Below are positions 41,641-46,803 of a DNA stretch of 46,803 bases, one piece after another. The notes beneath the pieces are model-generated. The model saw nothing but the letters and a program-made list of their open reading frames with translations. It did not search any database and was not told the origin of the DNA. Made by a program: the position numbers and the translations under genes. The stretch is from Acidobacteriota bacterium. GTDB taxonomy: Bacteria; Acidobacteriota; Blastocatellia; RBC074. Each line of letters opens with the position of its first letter. The first letter of the stretch is position 1. Location of the stretch: contig JAFDVI010000057.1 of the NCBI GenBank assembly GCA_018269055.1, positions 1 to 46,803 of the forward strand, in the 5' to 3' direction.

Positions 41641-41714
41641 AGTTCGTAGTCCTGTCTTTAGGCGGAAAGTCTCGGCATTCAAGCCCATTCCGACTAAAGT
41701 CGGGACTACGAACT
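41641..41714. repeat. Paired palindromic repeat before the second SDR gene
   Basis: Outer arms AGTTCGTAGTCC and GGACTACGAACT (41641-41652 and about 41703-41714) are a perfect 12-bp stem. The right core is CCGACT-AA-AGTCGG; the left core is decayed (CCTGTCTTTAGGCGG), so this copy is partly eroded. Confidence 0.8.
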
Positions 41715-41730
41715 TCACAAAGGAGTATCA

Positions 41731-42522
41731 ATGACGCCTGAACAAGTTCTCCATGTTCAAGATTTGTTTTCGATCAAAGGCAAAACCGCGCTGGTGACAG
41801 GTGGTTCGCGCGGTATCGGATTGATGATCGCCCGCGCCTATCTGGAAGCCGGAGCGAAGGTTTACATCTCTTCGCGCAAAGTCGAAGTGTGCGACGATGT
41901 CGCCAAACGATTGTCCGCCGTTGGCGAATGCATTTCGATTCCTGCTGATCTGGCGAACACGGCTGGTTGCCGCCATCTGGCGGACGAACTGATCAAACGG
42001 GAATCTTCACTGGATGTTCTGGTCAACAATGCTGGCGCATTATGGGGAGCGAAGCTTGAAGAATTCCCGGAAGCCGGTTGGGACAGAGCGATGGACACCA
42101 ATGTCAAAGGTGTTTTCTTTTTGACGCAATATCTGCTGCCGCTGCTGGAAAAAGCGGCGAAACCAGAAGATCCGGCGCGCGTGATCAACATTGGCTCGAT
42201 TGACGGTATCAAAGTTCCGAGCATGGATAACTTTTCATATTCGCCTAGCAAAGCTGCGGTGCATCATCTGACGCGGGTGTTGGCGGTGCGATTGGGCAGA
42301 CGATATATCACGGTCAACGCCATTGCGCCCGGCCCGTTTGAAAGCAAGATGACCGAATGGATGTTGGACAATTTCCGTTCGGCAATCGAGGCCGACTGCC
42401 CGCTCAAACGTATTGGTCAGCCGGAAGATATGGCCGGCATTGCGATCTATCTGGCTTCGCGCGCTTCGGCTTACCTGAACGGCGTAGTGATTCCGGTTGA
42501 TGGCGGCATTTGCATCAATTGA
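41731..42522 (+). CDS. SDR-family oxidoreductase (2)
   Basis: A 263-residue short-chain dehydrogenase with TGGSRGIG at about 23-30, NNAG near 105, the catalytic Ser in NIGSIDG, and Tyr/Lys in YSPSK. The C-terminal half includes GRRYITVNAIAPGPFESKM. It belongs to the RhlG/3-oxoacyl reductase-like group. AAGGAG precedes the ATG at 41731. It is transcribed away from the ligase and may share the TetR operator. Sequence is clearly different from SDR 1, so the two probably act on different substrates or steps. Confidence 0.92.
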   Translation: MTPEQVLHVQDLFSIKGKTALVTGGSRGIGLMIARAYLEAGAKVYISSRKVEVCDDVAKRLSAVGECISIPADLANTAGCRHLADELIKRESSLDVLVNNAGALWGAKLEEFPEAGWDRAMDTNVKGVFFLTQYLLPLLEKAAKPEDPARVINIGSIDGIKVPSMDNFSYSPSKAAVHHLTRVLAVRLGRRYITVNAIAPGPFESKMTEWMLDNFRSAIEADCPLKRIGQPEDMAGIAIYLASRASAYLNGVVIPVDGGICIN

Positions 42523-42611
42523 ACTCGCAAGACCAACTGGCATTCGTCATTGGCAAGGTCTCGTATAGAATTTGTACCCAAAATCCCCAACTCTTATTCA
42601 GGAGGCTCAAC

Positions 42612-42944
42612 ATGCGATCGTTTCAAGAGCACATGGAGCTTTACCGCGCTGAACATCGCACGGTTGGATGCAAGGTATCGCATTTGATCGGTGTGCCGAT
42701 GATTGTCGCTTCGTTCCCGATGCTGTTTTTCAACTGGCGATGGGCAATTGCGTTTTTCGTCATTGGCTGGATTTTTCAACTGGTCGGGCACAAATACTTC
42801 GAAAAGAATCGCCCGGTCTTGGTTGCTGATCCGGCAAATCCCTGGACCTATTTTGCCGCGATCGTTTTCGTTGCTCAGGAATGGGCGAGCGTACTGAGCG
42901 GGCGCGGTTTAGGCGATTCAGGCGAGTTAAAGCATCGGTCATAA
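42612..42944 (+). CDS. Mpo1-like (DUF962) membrane protein
   Basis: A 110-residue membrane protein beginning MRSFQEHMELYRAEHR. Family marks are CKVSHLIGVPMIV and LVGHKYFEKNRPVL, where His residues bind iron. There are two or three hydrophobic segments. The yeast homologue Mpo1 is an Fe(II) dioxygenase for alpha-oxidation of 2-hydroxy fatty acids. The bacterial role is unknown, but location beside acyl-CoA genes fits lipid catabolism. AGGAGG precedes the ATG at 42612. A longer start at 42510 would overlap the SDR. Confidence 0.88.
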   Translation: MRSFQEHMELYRAEHRTVGCKVSHLIGVPMIVASFPMLFFNWRWAIAFFVIGWIFQLVGHKYFEKNRPVLVADPANPWTYFAAIVFVAQEWASVLSGRGLGDSGELKHRS

Positions 42945-42957
42945 ATTGGAGGAAAGT

Positions 42958-44340
42958 ATGGACAGATTGGCTAAAGCCTTTTTGCTGTTGGCGGGTTCCT
43001 ATAGCTTGCTGGCAGTTTTCCCCGGTCGCAGTTTGGCTCAACAGAGCTTCTCTGGCCCAGGGCGTTATCGCGTAGAAATTGTGGCCACCGGCAAAGCTCT
43101 GGATTTGCGCATGGAAGATAAAAAGACTGTTCAGCAATGGGCGGTCGGGAATGCTCGAAATCAGGAATGGGATTTCGTGGATGCGGGCGGCGGCTTTTAC
43201 TTCATCACTTCGGCTGAAAACAGCAAGGTGTTGGACGTAGATGGCGGCAGAGCACGCAACGGTGCATTTGTTATCACCGCTACGCGTGGAAGTGGCGACA
43301 ATCAAATGTGGAAGATTTCCGATAACGGTCGAGCCGAATTCACGATCATTTCCAAAGCAGGGAAATCGCTGGAATCACCTGCGGGGAAACAGACTGACGG
43401 CGTCAAGCTGCAAATTGGCGAACCGCATGGATTGGAAAATCAGCGCTTTCGACTGGTTCGTTTGGGTGATGTGCCGTCCAAGGTCCGCCCACGTGAAGAC
43501 TCTCCGGCAACAACACCTGGAACCACGGCCACTTCCGTTTTCACCGGCAAAGGCCGCTATCAAATTCAAAGCGTGGTCAGCGGACATTTTCTGGATTTGC
43601 GAAGAGACGACAACTCGACTTTGCAGCAATGGTCCGGCAGCAGAGCGCCAAACCAGCAATGGGATTTTGAAGATGCGGGCAACGGATATTTTTACATTCG
43701 CTCGGTCGAATCGGGCCGAATATTGGAAGTTACCGGTTCACGTGATGGATCGGCGGTGATTGCGAAAGGACAGCAAGTCGGACGTGACAATCAAAAGTTT
43801 CGTGTTGTTGATGTAGGCAACGGCCAGTCAATGATTGTTGCAAAAAATGGCAAGGTGCTCGATTTGCCAAACGGCGCTCGTGCTGAAGGGCAAAGCCTGC
43901 AAGTGTGGGGCGAGCATCGCCGGGATAATCAGAGATTTGTCTTCAAACCGGTTGAAACGACCGTCATTTTGTCTGGCGGGAGAACGCGTGAAGCCCGCGG
44001 CTCAGGCATTCCGTCCCGTGGTGATTCGACGACTGAACAACCTTATTCTCCGGGCAAGCTGGTTTGGCGCGGTCGGGTTGACACTGAAATAATGCTGGAA
44101 ATTCGCGGCAATTCCGTGACTGAAAAGCTTGTCACCGGTAAATCTTTCAATAACGGCCGATTTACTTTTTCATCTCCGATGCCGGCGCGCCAGCTTAGCT
44201 TGAGAATCGAAAAGAAGAAGGCTCGGGGTTCGGTTGAGTTGGTCGAAAATCCTTCACAGGCCAACGGTTATATGGCTGTATTGCGCATCCGTGACGCGCA
44301 GCGAGATGCAGCGGATTACGAATTTGAATTGATTTGGTAA
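42958..44340 (+). CDS. Exported protein with two ricin-type beta-trefoil lectin domains
   Basis: A 460-residue secreted protein. The signal peptide (about 1-27) ends near RSLAQ. Two beta-trefoil domains of about 135 residues follow. Each carries the repeated Q-x-W motif: QQWAVGNARNQEWDF in the first, QQWSGSRAPNQQWDF in the second, with repeated DNQ segments. A C-terminal region of about 100 residues has beta-strand text (LVWRGRVDTEIMLEIRGN). Such trefoils bind carbohydrate or protein. GGAGGAA precedes the ATG at 42958. It ends at a strong bidirectional terminator. No catalytic domain is visible. Confidence 0.88.
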   Translation: MDRLAKAFLLLAGSYSLLAVFPGRSLAQQSFSGPGRYRVEIVATGKALDLRMEDKKTVQQWAVGNARNQEWDFVDAGGGFYFITSAENSKVLDVDGGRARNGAFVITATRGSGDNQMWKISDNGRAEFTIISKAGKSLESPAGKQTDGVKLQIGEPHGLENQRFRLVRLGDVPSKVRPREDSPATTPGTTATSVFTGKGRYQIQSVVSGHFLDLRRDDNSTLQQWSGSRAPNQQWDFEDAGNGYFYIRSVESGRILEVTGSRDGSAVIAKGQQVGRDNQKFRVVDVGNGQSMIVAKNGKVLDLPNGARAEGQSLQVWGEHRRDNQRFVFKPVETTVILSGGRTREARGSGIPSRGDSTTEQPYSPGKLVWRGRVDTEIMLEIRGNSVTEKLVTGKSFNNGRFTFSSPMPARQLSLRIEKKKARGSVELVENPSQANGYMAVLRIRDAQRDAADYEFELIW

Positions 44341-44364
44341 GTGGCTGACACGTTCCCAAAAAAG

Positions 44365-44394
44365 CGAAAAGGCCGAGATCACTCGGCCTTTTCG
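44365..44394. terminator. Perfect 13-bp bidirectional terminator
   Basis: CGAAAAGGCCGAG pairs exactly with CTCGGCCTTTTCG around an ATCA loop, between the convergent trefoil gene and first paralogue. The A-rich left arm and T-rich right arm allow termination in both directions. Confidence 0.88.
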
Positions 44395-44423
44395 TCATCA
44401 GTTTTCGGTTTCCTATGCGCAAT

Positions 44424-45434
44424 TTAACAGCTTGGCGGGAAGACCGGAACTGTGTAAGCCTGGTTGCAGTTCAGCGTCAAGTGATGCAGGTTGTGACCAC
44501 CGTTGAACGCGCCGGCGCTGGAAGCCGCGTTCGCGTTGAAGTTGATCGCTGCGCCCAGAATGCCGATCGCGCCCGTCTGGTTGAAGAATTTCACCCAACC
44601 CGTGCGACCCGCCGGAATGAAGGTTTCAAAACGCGGCGTGGTGCGCGGGAAGTTGTTCGACAAGGTGTTCCGCAACTGGCAGCTTCCGGAAACCGAGAAG
44701 CTCAGCACGTTTTCCGCATCGTCATACAACAGACCGAACAAGGTTCCGAGCGTCGCAGCGCCGATGCCCAGGTTGCCGCCAACGCGGTTGATGATGATCA
44801 ATGTGTCATTGCCATCCGCACGGCTGCCGACATTGTCCAACGCCAACACGGCCGGCGAACAGTTGTAGTCAATGCCGTTGAAATTGATCGCAGCAGTGAC
44901 TGAATTGGCATTACAGGCCATTTGTTGCTCGGCTAAACCCGGTTGGGGCGGCAGAGCAGTAAATGCTACTGCACCCAAATTGGCTGCGTGGCCGGTGGTG
45001 AATTTCACGTATTCATCGCCAATCAGCGAGTTGAATCTAATCGGGCAGCCAAACACGCCATCCACGGCAACAGCCACGATGTAGCCGGTGATGCCAGGGT
45101 CAATGTCCGAAGCCAGGAAGGAAGCAGTTTGGTTCGCCGTCAAGCAGATGAAGCTGTCAGCGATCGAGCAGCCATCGGCCACGAAATAGAGGTGGACAAA
45201 CTGCGCAAAAAAAGGATCTGTGTTGGTGATGTTGATGCGCGTGTTCTGGGTGTTGCCAGAGGTCGCACCGGAAGTGTAAATGTTGTAAAAAAGAACTGAA
45301 CCAGCTTTTTGGTCGCTCGCCTCGGAGGTAGGAGGATACGCAAGTCCCGGATCCGCCGCCAAGGCAAGAGATGACAAGGTGATAATCGCAAATAGCGAGA
45401 GAAAAAGCTGTGTGAGTGAGCGTGTATATCGCAT
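44424..45434 (-). CDS. Exported paralogous protein, unknown function (copy 1)
   Basis: A 336-residue secreted protein with a signal peptide (about 1-26, ending LALA) and a long beta-rich body. N-terminal ASDQKAGSVLFYNIYTSGAT is followed by NTRINITNTD and CLTANQTASF, and a hydrophobic C-terminal region ends VPVFPPSC. AGGAGG precedes the ATG at 45434. The N-terminal and C-terminal thirds are nearly identical to copy 2, but the centre (about residues 130-205) differs. The terminal Cys and several paired Cys are conserved among copies, which suggests disulfides or lipid/surface attachment. No known family. Probably a surface or secreted structural protein with varied specificity. Confidence 0.85.
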   Translation of the reverse strand: MRYTRSLTQLFLSLFAIITLSSLALAADPGLAYPPTSEASDQKAGSVLFYNIYTSGATSGNTQNTRINITNTDPFFAQFVHLYFVADGCSIADSFICLTANQTASFLASDIDPGITGYIVAVAVDGVFGCPIRFNSLIGDEYVKFTTGHAANLGAVAFTALPPQPGLAEQQMACNANSVTAAINFNGIDYNCSPAVLALDNVGSRADGNDTLIIINRVGGNLGIGAATLGTLFGLLYDDAENVLSFSVSGSCQLRNTLSNNFPRTTPRFETFIPAGRTGWVKFFNQTGAIGILGAAINFNANAASSAGAFNGGHNLHHLTLNCNQAYTVPVFPPSC

Positions 45435-45513
45435 TGAATTTCCTCCTATGGGTCTGAAAAGGTAGAGGGTGTTGAATTTTCAATTAAACTACAGCATTTG
45501 TAGATGGGAAATG

Positions 45514-45536
45514 AGAGGCTGGTAAAACCAGCCTCT
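45514..45536 (-). terminator. Perfect 10-bp hairpin after copy 2
   Basis: AGAGGCTGGT pairs with ACCAGCCTCT across an AAA loop, 33 bases beyond the stop of copy 2 on the minus strand. A short T-rich run follows on that strand, so it is a likely terminator. Confidence 0.72.
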
Positions 45537-45568
45537 GCTAGAGTCGCCAATTAACTCAACAATCTTAA

Positions 45569-46573
45569 TTAGCAGCTCGGTGGGAAGACTGGCACAACAT
45601 ACGCCTCAGCGCAGTTCAGCGTCAGGTGATGCAGGTTGTGACCACCGTTGAACGCGCCAGCGCTGGAAGCCGCATTCGCGTTGAAGTTGATCGCGGCGCC
45701 CAGGATGCCGATCGCGCCCGTCTGGTTGAAGAATTTCACCCAACCCGTGCGGCCCGCCGGAATGAAGGTCTCAAAACGCGGCGTGGTGCGCGGGAAGTTG
45801 TTCGACAGGCTGCCGCGCAACTGGCAGCTTCCGGAAACCGAGAAGCTCAGCACGTTTTCCGCATCGTCGTACAACAAACCGAAGATCGTGCCCAAGGTCG
45901 AAGCGCCGATGCCCAGGTTACCGCCCACGCGGTTGATGACGACCAACGTGTCATTGCCGTCGGCACGGCTGCCAACACTATCCAATGCAAGCACTGCAGG
46001 TGCGCAGTTATATCCCGCTCCGACTACCCCGTTAAAGCGAATGACAGCCGTTACAGAATTACCATCGCAACCCGGCAATACACCATTGTAAAGAGCGGCA
46101 AATGCTACTGCTCCCAAGTTTGCAGCATGCCCTGAAGTCAATTTGATGTACTCATCTCCAATTAGCCAATTATTGGCTACTGGACAACCTGTAACCCCAC
46201 TCACTGCCACAGCCACGATGTAACCTGTGATGCCAGGGTCAACGTCTGAAGCCAGGAACGAAGCCGTCTGATTCGCAGTCAGGCAGATATAGCTGTCCGC
46301 GATGGAGCAGCCTTCGGCAACGAAGTAGAGGTGAACGAATGCCGCAGAAGTGACGCTTGTGTTTGTGATATTGATGCGGGTGTTTTGGGTGTTTCCGGAA
46401 GTCGCACCGGAAGTGTAAAGATTGTAAAAGAGGATTGATCCCGCTTTTTGATCGCTCGCTTCGGCAGTGGGCGGATAAAGTAATCCTGGATCAGCAGCCA
46501 TCGCGAAAGACGATAAGACTGCCATCGCACAAAGTGCTAAGAATGCGCGAGTGAGTGATTGTGTGTATCGCAT
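45569..46573 (-). CDS. Exported paralogous protein, unknown function (copy 2)
   Basis: A 334-residue relative of copy 1 with the same signal-peptide design (MRYTQSLTRAFLALCAMAVL) and an AAGGAG ribosome site before the ATG at 46573. From residue about 205 on (LALDSVGSRADGNDTLVVIN to the end VPVFPPSC) it is almost identical to copy 1 at protein and nucleotide level. The middle segment (GCPVANNWLIGDEYIKLTSG through VVGAGYNCAPAV) has diverged and differs in Cys placement and length. Gene conversion keeping the ends the same, or selection for a variable centre, would explain this. Function is unknown. Confidence 0.85.
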   Translation of the reverse strand: MRYTQSLTRAFLALCAMAVLSSFAMAADPGLLYPPTAEASDQKAGSILFYNLYTSGATSGNTQNTRINITNTSVTSAAFVHLYFVAEGCSIADSYICLTANQTASFLASDVDPGITGYIVAVAVSGVTGCPVANNWLIGDEYIKLTSGHAANLGAVAFAALYNGVLPGCDGNSVTAVIRFNGVVGAGYNCAPAVLALDSVGSRADGNDTLVVINRVGGNLGIGASTLGTIFGLLYDDAENVLSFSVSGSCQLRGSLSNNFPRTTPRFETFIPAGRTGWVKFFNQTGAIGILGAAINFNANAASSAGAFNGGHNLHHLTLNCAEAYVVPVFPPSC

Positions 46574-46645
46574 TAACTTTCTCCTTTGAATGTGAAGTTG
46601 GGAAAAGAGCTTTTGTGTCGGAATTGCTTGAAGTAGTTATGCTCG

Positions 46646-46686
46646 AAAACACCGAAAAGGCCAGATTTACGGCCTTTCGGTGTTTT
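46646..46686 (-). terminator. Long hairpin after copy 3
   Basis: AAAACACCGAAAAGGCC and GGCCTTTCGGTGTTTT form a 16-17-bp stem with one bulge and an 8-base loop, 28 bases beyond the stop of the third paralogue. A T-run follows on the minus strand. Confidence 0.8.
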
Positions 46687-46713
46687 TGCAGTCTTAGCCT
46701 TTTAGCCAGCTCA

Positions 46714-46803
46714 TTAGCAGCTCGGCGGGAAGACCGGAACCGTGTAAGCCTGGTTGCAGTTCAGCGTCAGGTGATGCAGGTTGTGACCACCGTTGAACGC
46801 GCC
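46714..46803 (-). CDS. Third paralogue of the tandem array, 3' fragment
   Basis: The last 29 codons and stop of a further copy. Residues GAFNGGHNLHHLTLN through the end VPVFPPSC match copies 1 and 2, with an NQAYTV stretch like copy 1. The rest lies beyond the window edge, so the array has at least three members. Confidence 0.85.
   Translation of the reverse strand, partial: GAFNGGHNLHHLTLNCNQAYTVPVFPPSC

Noticed and set aside
5220..41714. CRISPR array reading of the scattered repeats
   Set aside because: The repeats are inverted pairs at separate sites with different cores, not direct repeats with equal spacers, and no cas genes are present.
1..46803. tRNA, rRNA or insertion-sequence genes
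   Set aside because: I saw no cloverleaf, ribosomal signature or transposase in either strand.

Overview
The window looks like chromosomal DNA from a free-living, aerobic, Gram-negative soil-type bacterium. The best guess is an Acidobacteriota, possibly Blastocatellia. That guess rests on the mix of gene families: a paired DUF1592-type planctomycete-style cytochrome and a DUF1552 protein, a TonB-dependent receptor with a carboxypeptidase-regulatory-like N-terminus, many Tat or Sec exported enzymes, glucuronoyl-esterase-like and GH63-like carbohydrate enzymes, a secreted ankyrin protein, and large conflict-type membrane proteins. No rRNA or phylogenetic marker is present, so the assignment is an inference. 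GC is moderate, ribosome sites are mostly clear GGAG-type, and TTG/GTG starts occur.

Layout. 0.2-2.2 kb: Gfo/Idh/MocA oxidoreductase plus a phytanoyl-CoA-dioxygenase-like enzyme. 2.2-6.3 kb: small secreted and membrane proteins, a LytS/LytR-type two-component pair (kinase and regulator overlap), and a TPR-like secreted protein. 6.7-8.7 kb: dihaem cytochrome c peroxidase-like protein. 8.8-12.1 kb (minus): GH63/MGH1-like glycosidase and hypoxanthine phosphoribosyltransferase. 12.4-15.2 kb: TonB-dependent receptor. 15.4-21.9 kb: plus-strand run with a cytochrome c'-like protein, a tightly coupled DUF3303/TrmO-like/Tat-exported TIM-barrel epimerase set, an MBL-fold ODP-like protein, a CE15-like and a CE1-like esterase, DUF1801 and a histidine phosphatase. 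22-27.1 kb: DUF1592 cytochrome, DUF1552 protein and DinB-like protein. 27.2-28.5 kb: exported ankyrin-repeat protein.

28.6-35.2 kb is the most striking block. It has three co-directional genes behind a strong terminator: a TIR-domain protein with a C-terminal inactive-STAND-like region, a MoxR AAA+ ATPase, and a 1,364-residue protein. That protein combines a CoxE/SAV_2336-like N-terminal domain, three transmembrane segments, an exported beta domain, a degenerate vWA-like domain, an MltD-like lytic transglycosylase domain, a PASTA domain and HEAT-like repeats. I read it as a NAD-hydrolase-type (TIR) conflict system wired through the inner membrane to a peptidoglycan sensor.

36-42.5 kb: an acyl-CoA catabolic cluster with two enoyl-CoA hydratases, a glutaryl-CoA dehydrogenase with Glu87/Arg94/Ser98 in place, two SDR dehydrogenases and an acyl-CoA ligase with a TetR-type operator upstream. 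42.6-44.3 kb: Mpo1-like protein and a double beta-trefoil (ricin-type) exported protein. 44.4-46.8 kb: a tandem array of at least three paralogous exported proteins of unknown function, the last cut by the window edge.

The window is also sprinkled with at least nine paired palindromic elements. Most lie in short gaps between genes and one lies inside a coding sequence. Their hairpin cores differ in sequence but stay self-complementary, so they behave like a REP/BIME-style family.
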